A DNA stretch of 64,000 nucleotides from assembly GCA_050247135.1 (NCBI GenBank), contig JBFWUT010000007.1, forward strand, positions 1 through 64,000, read 5' to 3'. The notes beneath the pieces were generated by a model that saw only the letters and a list, made by a program, of their open reading frames with translations, had not been told where the DNA came from and made no database searches. Position numbers and translations under genes: made by a program. Within the stretch, counting starts at the first letter, position 1, and every line of letters starts with the position of its first letter. This DNA is from Berkiella sp050247135. Its GTDB lineage: Bacteria; Pseudomonadota; Gammaproteobacteria; Berkiellales; Berkiellaceae. Shown here in pieces: positions 45,531 through 53,235 of this stretch.

Positions 45531-46119
45531 AGAATTCCCCTTCTAAGGGGAAATGTCCGTACTCTCGAAAACCACCCGCTTGTTCCCGGGTGAGAGAGTA
45601 CTCTCAAACTCCCCATGTTGGGGGTGGAGTGGTGCTTGTAACCTCTCCTTCGTGAGGCCGGCTCTGGTCCGGCTTTGATCTCGCCCTAGGTGCGGCTGTT
45701 CGCGCGGCGCTTCTTGGGTAGAGTCATCGAACCAGAGTGAGGGTTTGATTCTGCTTCGTGCGGTTGGCCAAGCGGCTTTCCCCGCGAGGTGTGGCGGCCC
45801 TTTTGGTAGCCTTGCTCGTGGCGCGTTGCGGGTCCTTGTGGACCGTCGTGCCTCTAGCGGGTTGCCATCATGTAGCCGTGGCTTGTGGTTACTCACGTGG
45901 TGCCATTTGGGCGTTGGGTGAGTGTTTACAGCTGGCCTTGGCTTGCTGCGTGCGAGGCGCCCCTGGGCCTTCTCGCGGGTGGTTAGGTCTTGGTTGCTAC
46001 TGTCGGTTTTCTGCTGGCGAGTGTTCTGGTATGCTACTTGCCTCCTCTTGGGGAGTGCCTTTTTATACGACCCGATTTTACTGCGTCGCTCACCTTGTGA
46101 GCTATGCAGCACAAGCTCC
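45531..46119. other. GC-rich, hairpin-rich region between rpoD and tRNA; candidate structured RNA
   Basis: This 589-base stretch is visibly much richer in G and C than its surroundings and full of stable hairpins: GTACTCTC (45559-45566) with GAGAGTAC (45594-45601) enclosing CACCCG/CGGGTG; ACTCC/GGAGT just after; GCCGG/CCGGC (45657-45673); GGTCC/GGACC near 45830; GCGAG/CTCGC near 45955. A weak stem with TTTTT follows at 46042-46064. Long open frames exist on both strands (123 and 194 codons), but their amino acid make-up (Trp/Cys/Gly-rich or Arg/Pro/Ser-rich) looks random, as expected for GC-rich RNA. No RNase P, tmRNA or 6S motif was found. Function unknown. Confidence 0.5.
46007..46035 (+). 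promoter_or_regulatory. Possible tRNA promoter
   Basis: An extended -10, TGG TATGCT (46027-46035), with a weak -35 TTTTCT (46007-46012) at 17 bases. It would start a transcript about 80 bases before the tRNA. Judged by eye only. Confidence 0.3.
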
Positions 46120-46193
<74 letters not shown>

Positions 46194-46302
46194 CTAATAA
46201 AATCAAGCGCTTACGACAAATCCTCCAAATAAACACAAAATTAAATAAGCGTACAATAAGCGCTATAGTCATTCTGGAGCTAGAAAGAAATTCGTCATAT
46301 GA

Positions 46303-48312
46303 GTGATGGAACATCTGGTTGATACACTAGTGATTAAACGAAGTTTTGCGACAAATACCCCTGAGCTTGTAGAAGAGTGGCACCCCACTAAAAATGGGGA
46401 GCTTACTCCATATGACGTATCTCCCTTTTCAGACAAAATAGCCTGGTGGAAATGCCCCAAAGGAGATGATCACGAATGGGCTGCCGTAATCAAGTCTCGG
46501 AGTAAAGGTCATGGCTGTGGAGTATGTGCTGGTAGAGTGGTCGTTAGATCTAATTGTTTAGCAACACTCAATCCGGAGCTTGCCAAAGAATGGCATCCTT
46601 CCAAAAATGGAACATTAACTCCGTATGATGTTAACCCTGGTTCATGCAAAAAGGTATGGTGGAAATGCTTAAAGGGTGACGATCATGAATGGCAGGCAGC
46701 AGTAGAATGGAGAAACAATGGAACGGGTTGTTCAATCTGCTCAGGTAAGACAGTAGTTAAATCAAATTGCTTAGCTACTTTGAACCCTGAAGTTGCCAAA
46801 GAATGGCATCCCACTAAGAATGACGCACTTTCGCCTCATAAAGTGACCCCCGGTTCAGGCAAAAAGGTATGGTGGAAGTGTCCAAAAGGCGATGATCATG
46901 AGTGGCAAGCAGCTATTGCTAACAGAGTTCAAGGTCATGGATGTGGAATTTGTGCTGGATTAGTCGTCGTTAAATCAAATTGTTTAAAAACACTAAATCC
47001 TAAACTGGCTAAAGAGTGGCACCCCACTAAAAACGGCGAACTAACTCCCGATAAAGTTACACCCAACTCAGGAAAAAAAGTATGGTGGAAATGTCCAAAA
47101 GGTGACGATCATGAGTGGGACGCAGTTGTAGCAAATAGAAACAAAGGAATTGGTTGCCCGATTTGCTCTAATCAGAGAGTGGCAAGATCCAACTCATTGG
47201 GGGCGGTAGATCCTGAATTAGCCAAAGAGTGGCACCCCACTAAAAATGGAAAGCTTACACCATTTGATGTCTTACCTAGTGCAAATAAAAAAATCTGGTG
47301 GCAGTGCTTAATAGGCAAAGACCATGAGTGGTTTGCTAAACTTAACAATAGAAAAAATGGCAGAGGTTGCCCTATATGCTCAGGGCATAAAGTTGTTAAC
47401 TCAAATTGCTTGGCAGTGCTATATCCAGAAATAGCCGAACTATGGCATCCAACAAAAAACGGTAATATGACACCTAATGACGTTTCAACCGGTACAGCAA
47501 AAACTGTATGGTGGAAATGTCCTAAAGGTGATGACCATGAGTGGCAAGCAACGATCAATCACAGAACGGCAGGTACTGGATGTCCCAAATGCAATCCTGC
47601 ATACTCTATCCCTGAATTAAGAATTTATAGTGAATTGAAAGCAATATTTGAAGATGTGCAACATAGAGTCATTATTCAAAAGCGTGAAGTCGATATTTTT
47701 TTGCCAGAGTTTAATATAGGCATTGAATATGATGGTTTGTATTGGCATCAAGACAAACATGAAAAAGATCTAGAAAAATATTTAGCTTTAAACTCAATCA
47801 TGTGCTTTATTAGAGTGAGAGAAGAAGGTCTTCCACTTTTGGGTTCAAATGATATTAGCGTAAAAAAAAGGGGAATGACGGTATCAACGATAAAAGAGAT
47901 CCTAATAATAATTCTAAAAAACATACATAAAAAATCTGTTGAGCTTACAGCAAAAGTTGATAAATATATGGAGCAAAGCGATTGGATTGCAACCTCTTAC
48001 TTTAATGATTTTTTCTCTCAGAGAAAGCACGTGGCATTTGAGAAGTCACTAAACTATTTATTCCCAGATTTAGTAAAGGATTGGCACCCATCAAAGAACG
48101 ATTCGTTGCTTCCTGAATACTTCACACCTGGTTCTGGCAGGAAGATTTGGTGGAAAGGGAGTTGCGGGCATGAATGGAATGATTCAATAAATCATAGAAC
48201 AACGGGTCGCGGTTGTCCTAAATGCAGATATAAAAGAGCAAGTGAAACTCATCGAAAAAAGGCAGAAAAAAATAAGCCAAATATTATTAGTGGTCTTTTG
48301 GGAATCGATTGA
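46303..48312 (+). CDS. Seven-zinc-ribbon (DUF4379-type) protein with embedded PD-(D/E)XK/Vsr-like nuclease
   Basis: A 669-residue protein starting at GTG 46303 or ATG 46306 (no clear ribosome binding site). Six tandem modules of about 68 residues fill positions about 15-430, each with the pattern NPELAKEWHPTKNG, WWKCPKGDDHEW and GCPxCSG: two CxxC-like zinc pairs per module, as in DUF4379 probable zinc ribbons. Then comes a nuclease-like domain: PELRIYSEL at about 434, EVDIFLP at about 462, GIEYDGLYWH at about 472 and a following IRVREE, matching the E-D-ExD/H layout of Vsr-like PD-(D/E)XK folds. A seventh module follows at about 583-642. Probably a DNA-binding endonuclease; target and role are unknown, with phage defence inferred from the island. 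Confidence 0.85.
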   Translation: MMEHLVDTLVIKRSFATNTPELVEEWHPTKNGELTPYDVSPFSDKIAWWKCPKGDDHEWAAVIKSRSKGHGCGVCAGRVVVRSNCLATLNPELAKEWHPSKNGTLTPYDVNPGSCKKVWWKCLKGDDHEWQAAVEWRNNGTGCSICSGKTVVKSNCLATLNPEVAKEWHPTKNDALSPHKVTPGSGKKVWWKCPKGDDHEWQAAIANRVQGHGCGICAGLVVVKSNCLKTLNPKLAKEWHPTKNGELTPDKVTPNSGKKVWWKCPKGDDHEWDAVVANRNKGIGCPICSNQRVARSNSLGAVDPELAKEWHPTKNGKLTPFDVLPSANKKIWWQCLIGKDHEWFAKLNNRKNGRGCPICSGHKVVNSNCLAVLYPEIAELWHPTKNGNMTPNDVSTGTAKTVWWKCPKGDDHEWQATINHRTAGTGCPKCNPAYSIPELRIYSELKAIFEDVQHRVIIQKREVDIFLPEFNIGIEYDGLYWHQDKHEKDLEKYLALNSIMCFIRVREEGLPLLGSNDISVKKRGMTVSTIKEILIIILKNIHKKSVELTAKVDKYMEQSDWIATSYFNDFFSQRKHVAFEKSLNYLFPDLVKDWHPSKNDSLLPEYFTPGSGRKIWWKGSCGHEWNDSINHRTTGRGCPKCRYKRASETHRKKAEKNKPNIISGLLGID

Positions 48313-48361
48313 TTTTGTTTTTTGGAAAATCCGAAGTTATAACAAATTGAGGACCTAGATA

Positions 48362-49168
48362 GTGAAAAAAAGCGTAATAGTACATGATTTTTATGAAATG
48401 GCTTTTCCAATAGCAAAGCGGCATAGAACTACGAATAGATTGCATTTTTTAGGCTCGGCAATTTTGCTTAATAAAGAAAAGGGATTATTTATTACGTGCT
48501 CACACATATTTGAGAACATTAAAGAAGACCAAGGGAAATTTGATTATTTCATATCAGAAGGGATCTCGGCCGATAACAAATCACTCAAAGAGATTAAAAT
48601 AATGCGAGATCTTGAAATATATGATTTTGCTATTGTTGAAACTAATTCAAAGATTTTGAAAGGCATTGAAATAGAGCCCTACACTCCGTTATTTGGCGAG
48701 CACGAACAAATGTTCATGGGTGTTGATGTAATCGCTTTAGGGTTCACCTCAGCTAATCCAAATCCACCTGAAGATTCTATAAGACTAGATTTAAGGTTTT
48801 TAAAAGGCCATGTTACGAGAATAGGGCTGGAATCCCGTCAATTAAGAACATTAACAACCACGGAAATTTCATTTGCTTTACCAAAAGGAATGAGTGGAGG
48901 GCCGATTGTATTATCAACCCCAGAAGATGGGACTAAACCCAGGATAATAGGAATGTCTTGTGCTAATCATAGTGAACAGCAGACTGTTTCCGAAATTATA
49001 GAATATGAAGATGAAGGAAAACGAGTTATCGAAAGAGTTGTCTCACTAAGAGAGTATGGGATAATTCATCAGCTGAAAGATATAAAATATTTCCTACACA
49101 TGATGCGATATACTCCGTCTTTGAGAGAGTTGCCAGATGAAAGTGCATTAATAGCCCAGTCAACTTGA
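48362..49168 (+). CDS. Trypsin-like serine protease
   Basis: A 268-residue protein starting at GTG 48362 with GAGGA 8 bases upstream. The chymotrypsin-fold triad is visible: H48 in FITCSHIF, D88 in EIYDFAIVE and S178 in LPKGMSGGPIV. There is no signal peptide, so it should act in the cytoplasm, unlike DegP-type proteases. No PDZ domain. It starts 49 bases after the zinc-ribbon nuclease on the same strand and probably shares its transcript. Cytoplasmic trypsin-like proteins occur in several bacterial defence loci, where they cleave a partner; that role here is inference. Confidence 0.8.
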   Translation: MKKSVIVHDFYEMAFPIAKRHRTTNRLHFLGSAILLNKEKGLFITCSHIFENIKEDQGKFDYFISEGISADNKSLKEIKIMRDLEIYDFAIVETNSKILKGIEIEPYTPLFGEHEQMFMGVDVIALGFTSANPNPPEDSIRLDLRFLKGHVTRIGLESRQLRTLTTTEISFALPKGMSGGPIVLSTPEDGTKPRIIGMSCANHSEQQTVSEIIEYEDEGKRVIERVVSLREYGIIHQLKDIKYFLHMMRYTPSLRELPDESALIAQST

Positions 49169-49210
49169 AGTTCTTTCTGATTCGATCTAGGCAAAATCTG
49201 CTATTGGGTG

Positions 49211-49239
49211 ATGGTTTAATTAGGCTACAATTAAGCCAT
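49211..49239. terminator. Hairpin between convergent genes
   Basis: Arms ATGGTTTAATT (49211-49221) and AATTAAGCCAT (49229-49239) pair with one G-T. It sits between the protease and the minus-strand HAD gene end. AT-rich and with no T run, so only a possible bidirectional terminator. Confidence 0.4.
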
Positions 49240-50106
49240 CTATTTAATGTTTAGGGGAATTAAAATTTCGTCAAAACTTTCTTTGAGAACATAATCTGGT
49301 TTAATGTTAGCAGCAGCCTTTCTGAGCTCAATTTCGCGCTCGACTTCCTTCGGTGTCCAATGGGTCACTCGAACTAACTTGTCATACAACTCTTTTTTAT
49401 GGTTCGCCCCATAAGCCGCAAATATCGACATTACTCCAGCATTTCGTGCCATAAGCATATCTCTTGCTATGCTATCACCTACGTAAGCTACGTTATTAAG
49501 CGAGATGTTTAAAGAGTTGCATATGTCCAAGAGAACAGTTGTATCGGGTTTACGTGGATGATGTGTTAACTCAACTACTTTATCAAAAGGGAAATTTTTG
49601 TATCGCTCATTTTTGGGAGCAGCGTTGGGATGCGAAGTCTTAATTCTTTCGCGACAATATATTTTTTCGAAGAATTTTGTTAAATCTAATCGATCTAATC
49701 TCTCAATAATTGCGAATAAATTCGCTTCGGTATGAGCGACTAAATGAATATCTGCATCGAGAATTTTTTGAAGCGTTTCAGGAACGGTATTGTGAACTCG
49801 TAAAACCTCGCGTCTTTGTTTGTTGAATTCTTCAAAAATTGGAGCTAACTCAACATACAATTCTTGTCTGTTTAAATTTGGGAATTTAGCCTGGATGATT
49901 GATGTTTCTAATAATGCAAAGGGATATTCAGAGTCATGATGTTTCTGATGAATTGCTTTAATGTCATCTAAAAGCGTTTCAGCATCAAGATGTAGAACAA
50001 CAACAGCTTTGTTAATCATTGCATAAAAGGCAATAACGAAATAACTGACCCAGTCATAAAGTGTGTTATCCAGGTCACAGACCAGTAGACGAATTTTTCT
50101 TTTCAT
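49240..50106 (-). CDS. HAD-superfamily hydrolase
   Basis: A 288-residue phosphatase-like protein. The HAD motif I nucleophile and acid are D11 and D13 in VCDLDNTLYD; motif II is probably the Thr of LVAHTEAN; the lysine of motif III is near RKPDTTVLL; motif IV is VAYVGDSIARD. The large helical cap suggests a small-molecule or nucleotide substrate. ATG 50106 is preferred over TTG 50112. Its start lies 32 bases inside the end of the upstream membrane-protein gene, so the two are tightly coupled and likely act together. Confidence 0.82.
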   Translation of the reverse strand: MKRKIRLLVCDLDNTLYDWVSYFVIAFYAMINKAVVVLHLDAETLLDDIKAIHQKHHDSEYPFALLETSIIQAKFPNLNRQELYVELAPIFEEFNKQRREVLRVHNTVPETLQKILDADIHLVAHTEANLFAIIERLDRLDLTKFFEKIYCRERIKTSHPNAAPKNERYKNFPFDKVVELTHHPRKPDTTVLLDICNSLNISLNNVAYVGDSIARDMLMARNAGVMSIFAAYGANHKKELYDKLVRVTHWTPKEVEREIELRKAAANIKPDYVLKESFDEILIPLNIK

Positions 50107-50743
50107 AATCAATTTTATATTTGATGACTTCCTCGGTATTATTCTTTAGTGTTACTTCACTTGGCTTTAAATCGTGTAAGAAGTAAGGAATTAGTAAAAG
50201 GCAAATAAAGGCAATGATGTAAATTGCAACTAGCTTTCGTCTTGCAGTAATTTGCCATTTTCCAAAATTTGAACGACTGTGATTTGTAATCATTTCAGTC
50301 ATACCATCGTTAGTCTTCATAATTTTTGGCACTATTATTGCTTTCTCAAATTCTCTTCCAAAAGTTACTGCACCTCTTAACATAGGATGATATACAAACA
50401 GATCTAATATTCCAACAGCTAGTAACACAAAGGGAGGAAGTAAGGTAATAAAGTATGAAACATGATGTGGTATACCAGTTAAATTAATGAAATAGTCCTG
50501 GTTCACACGACTCATTAGAAAAAGTGCGAAACCAACAATTATTACAATTAAACCAATCCCATGTTGACGAGCCTTGGCTGACATATCATTAAAATGCATC
50601 TGTGTATGAACGGCTGTCTTCCAAACATCCAATTGAAGCTTTAATAATGAGTTTTTTGGATCATCCTCTTCATCGTCGTCAACGGACGGCGCATCAGGTT
50701 CCGGCTCGCCTTCATGTATTAAATTTGGGTTGCCTATATTCAT
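50075..50743 (-). CDS. Three-helix membrane protein coupled to HAD hydrolase
   Basis: Not recognised by family. 222 residues from ATG 50743 (TAGGT at good spacing; an upstream in-frame ATG at 50773 is less likely). An acidic cytoplasmic N-terminus (EGEPEPDAPSVDDDEEDD) and a helical stretch precede two close membrane segments (GIGLIVIIVGFALFLM and YFITLLPPFVLLAVGILDLFV); a third lies near the C-terminus (IYIIAFICLLLIPYFL), followed by a charged tail. This pattern resembles small membrane effectors of defence systems, but no named family fits by eye. It overlaps the HAD gene. Confidence 0.75.
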   Translation of the reverse strand: MNIGNPNLIHEGEPEPDAPSVDDDEEDDPKNSLLKLQLDVWKTAVHTQMHFNDMSAKARQHGIGLIVIIVGFALFLMSRVNQDYFINLTGIPHHVSYFITLLPPFVLLAVGILDLFVYHPMLRGAVTFGREFEKAIIVPKIMKTNDGMTEMITNHSRSNFGKWQITARRKLVAIYIIAFICLLLIPYFLHDLKPSEVTLKNNTEEVIKYKIDYEKKNSSTGL

Positions 50744-50934
50744 GTTAGTACCTAAACCTACAGAAAATATCAAATGTATTCGGCAAGGACGTGTAAAATG
50801 ATTAGATGTTATTGAATACAGTAATTTATGACCTAATGACCAGGATCGTAAGCGCGTTGAAGCCTGTTGTATTCCTGCTTAACAGGTGGAAATGGGTTCA
50901 CTGCTATGATAGTGATGCAAAGGAGGATGACATC

Positions 50935-51780
50935 ATGGTTAATCGTAAACCAAAAACACATTCTGACATTTTATGGCATTTTACGGGTGGTCCATTGTGG
51001 AGCAAGCGTCAGCAGCTACAGTTAACCCGCAAGAAAAGCGTTGCAAGTGCATATGAAGCTTTCTGTGCAATTTTAAAATCGCGCGAATTGCGAGTTGGAA
51101 GTTACCATGAACTAATTAAGCTGAGGGTGCCTGTGAGCTATGAGTACGATAGTAAAAAAGAACAATTTATTAAAGTTAAAAATAAAATACGCACCATTGA
51201 AACTTCTAAAGTCTGTTGTGTTGCAGATATTCCTAATTCTGAATTATTTTATCATGCAATAAGATATGGGCAGATGGCTATAGGTTTTAAACGTACAAGT
51301 TTACTTAAACATGGATTTAATCCTGTGTTGTATGCGCCAAATGACAAAGCTATTGTGCAAAATTTTTTTAATGCGCAAAATATGTTAGAAAACGTTGAGG
51401 ATGTATCTGCTGTAATTGATGATTTGCAATCAGATATCGATAGTGTTCTGGATGATTGTAAGGATCTTGATACAGTCGATTTCTCAGATGCAGTTGCGGC
51501 TGCTAATGCGGCTTTTGAGCAATCACAAGAGGCGCTTCAAGATTTGCAAGAAGCTATGGCATTCGTAAAAACGTTCGACAGAAGTGAGTTTGATTCAATA
51601 TACAGTGAGCGAGAATGGCGTTCTGTGAATAATTATAACTTTAAGTTTACAGATGTTAAGAATATAATTTTGCCTAGGAAAGGTGGTTATTATGATAAAT
51701 TTCTACGAATCGCTAAATCCTTAGGAATACCCACTAGTGTTGAGCTTTTAGCTTGGGAAGATATTCAAAGTAAAAACTGA
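50935..51780 (+). CDS. AbiGi-like abortive infection protein
   Basis: 281 residues from ATG 50935, chosen for its excellent ribosome binding site (AAGGAGGATGA); the frame is open further upstream but without homology. The N-terminal half matches the pattern of AbiGi-family proteins: SDILWHFTGG, then VCCVADIPNS, HAIRYGQMAIGFKR and HGFNPVLYAP. The second half is a long helical, acidic coiled region (LDDCKDLDTVDFSDAVAAANAAFEQ is partly quoted) and a C-terminal RKGGYYDKFLRIA. AbiG is a two-gene lactococcal phage-exclusion system; here no AbiGii is adjacent. The family call is from pattern memory. Confidence 0.7.
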   Translation: MVNRKPKTHSDILWHFTGGPLWSKRQQLQLTRKKSVASAYEAFCAILKSRELRVGSYHELIKLRVPVSYEYDSKKEQFIKVKNKIRTIETSKVCCVADIPNSELFYHAIRYGQMAIGFKRTSLLKHGFNPVLYAPNDKAIVQNFFNAQNMLENVEDVSAVIDDLQSDIDSVLDDCKDLDTVDFSDAVAAANAAFEQSQEALQDLQEAMAFVKTFDRSEFDSIYSEREWRSVNNYNFKFTDVKNIILPRKGGYYDKFLRIAKSLGIPTSVELLAWEDIQSKN

Positions 51781-51794
51781 GCTTCACGCTCAGT
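51776..51794. terminator. Hairpin between convergent AbiGi-like and DUF4238-like genes
   Basis: Perfect arms ACTGAGC (51776-51782) and GCTCAGT (51788-51794) around TTCAC, overlapping the AbiGi-like stop codon. A preceding A run means a U run on the minus-strand transcript, so it may mainly end the DUF4238-like gene. Confidence 0.65.
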
Positions 51795-51810
51795 AATTAG
51801 AATGAACACA

Positions 51811-52797
51811 TTATCGAATCGATTCGGGTGAATAGTTAATTGATACTTCTTCGCTTGCATCCCGTAAGCAAATAGTTTTGAAAAACCCCATAAAGCTACC
51901 ATTAGGATGCCTGCTTTTAGCTGTCTTTGTACCAACATGATATTTGCAGTGCTTTTTAACAAAATCAAACATCCATGAGCTCTCGTCCCCAAAGAAAACA
52001 TGTTCTTCTGCACACTGCGCTATAAGCATGTTAATTCTATTTATATTCTTTCTATCAGGCTGTGTAACTTTGATGCGATTGAAAGTAAAATTTTCATCTT
52101 CGTGCATTTCAGTGGTTGTGTTTATTCGTAAAGCTAAGCCGGGATTTAGAGGAACAATTATGTTTGAGATAGTTGAGTTAGGTTGCAGCTCAATGGCAAG
52201 AGGATAGTCGCTTGTAAAAAATGGACTATCCTTATAGGCGTTTTTTATGATATCCCATTTGAAGTTTCCATACATATATGTCAAATTCAGAACGTTCTGG
52301 ATGCCGACAGATTGAGGGTACTTAGGGTCAATCGTTAACTCTACACGGCCACTATCAATAAGATCGGTTAGGTTGCCCCCTAATTTGAGATGCTCGGGTG
52401 GTGGCGGAATGTCCCCTTTTTTCTCAAGTGTTCTGGCTGTTTCATGAACCACATTTTTAAGAGATGATGCATAAATTCTACTTCCTGCTGGCGAGCAGCA
52501 TTGAACGTAGGCAATCCACCCTGCAATAACATAAATCACTTGCTTCGTTGTTAGACCATCTGATAATTGAGCAACTGCCCAGTTGTATCGGTTTTCGATG
52601 TCTTTAACAAACGTTTCGATTACACGGGGCTCTTCCAAATAATAATTAGTATTACCTTCTTCAATCCTGCAGACATCTTTAGCAGAGCACGGAAATTTAT
52701 TCATTGTGATTTTACAAATTGCATTAAGCGGTGGAATTTGAGTTTTAGAATAGAAATTCTTCAGATGAACCTGAGAAATGTAATGATCTAGTGCCAT
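51811..52797 (-). CDS. DUF4238-like protein
   Basis: A 328-residue protein whose N-terminus DHYISQVHLKNFYS and later SPFFTSDYPLAI match the layout of DUF4238 proteins (HYVPQFYLKNF... TSDNP). The family has no proven activity but is frequent in defence islands and near abortive-infection genes. There is no signal peptide or membrane segment. The gene is preceded by a ribosome binding site (GGAGAAAT) and is convergent with the AbiGi-like gene, sharing a hairpin terminator. A role in phage defence is inferred from family and location. Confidence 0.75.
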   Translation of the reverse strand: MALDHYISQVHLKNFYSKTQIPPLNAICKITMNKFPCSAKDVCRIEEGNTNYYLEEPRVIETFVKDIENRYNWAVAQLSDGLTTKQVIYVIAGWIAYVQCCSPAGSRIYASSLKNVVHETARTLEKKGDIPPPPEHLKLGGNLTDLIDSGRVELTIDPKYPQSVGIQNVLNLTYMYGNFKWDIIKNAYKDSPFFTSDYPLAIELQPNSTISNIIVPLNPGLALRINTTTEMHEDENFTFNRIKVTQPDRKNINRINMLIAQCAEEHVFFGDESSWMFDFVKKHCKYHVGTKTAKSRHPNGSFMGFFKTICLRDASEEVSINYSPESIR

Positions 52798-52956
52798 TAG
52801 TAATTTCTCCTTCCTATTAAATGGGAAGTTACATCAATTGTATCTAAGTTCTTAGTTTAATTATACAGTAAAGCAATCAAAAGGATCCTAGTTTATGGAC
52901 TAAAATATTTTTTATAAAAGATTCCTCAATTTAAACGATACCTCTTTTATACACTC

Positions 52957-53163
52957 TTAAAATTTTGCATAAGAATTTTTATCAGTTAACAGTAGCTCCA
53001 TAAATCTTGAATTAATAAACACCTTTTCCCTGCCTTCCTCAACTTCATTTAAAACACCCTTAGCTGCCAATTGCCTTAAATAATTTGAAGCGGTTTGCCG
53101 TTGTGCTAAGCCAGTACCTACAAGGTTAGACCATAAAACTGTGCAAATACACTGAAACTTATC
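52957..53163 (-). pseudogene. Truncated Fic family protein, C-terminal remnant
   Basis: Read on the minus strand, this stretch gives about 65 residues with GLAQRQTASNYLRQLAAKG, GREKVFINSRFMELL and a stop at 52957. This is the C-terminal winged-helix end found in many Fic/DOC AMP-transferases (pattern GIAKRQTASxYLKxL...GREKLFVN). The FIC core with HPFxxGNGR is absent: the frame closes at a stop at 53164-53166 and no Fic sequence is seen further upstream. It has no start codon of its own. A second remnant lies at 63100-63177. Confidence 0.75.
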
Positions 53164-53235
53164 TCACCTATTCTGGGTCCACCCTAGAGAAGTAATAGGC
53201 GAGAGTAAAGAAATGAAAGAGGGCGCAAAAAAGTC

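Noticed and set aside
46303..47590. CRISPR-like array suggested by regular 200-base periodicity
   Set aside because: The periodicity is the coding repeat of zinc-ribbon modules, not short repeats with unique spacers.
50806..50934. Upstream extension of the AbiGi-like protein
   Set aside because: The strong Shine-Dalgarno at 50920 fixes the start at 50935; the extension has no family resemblance.
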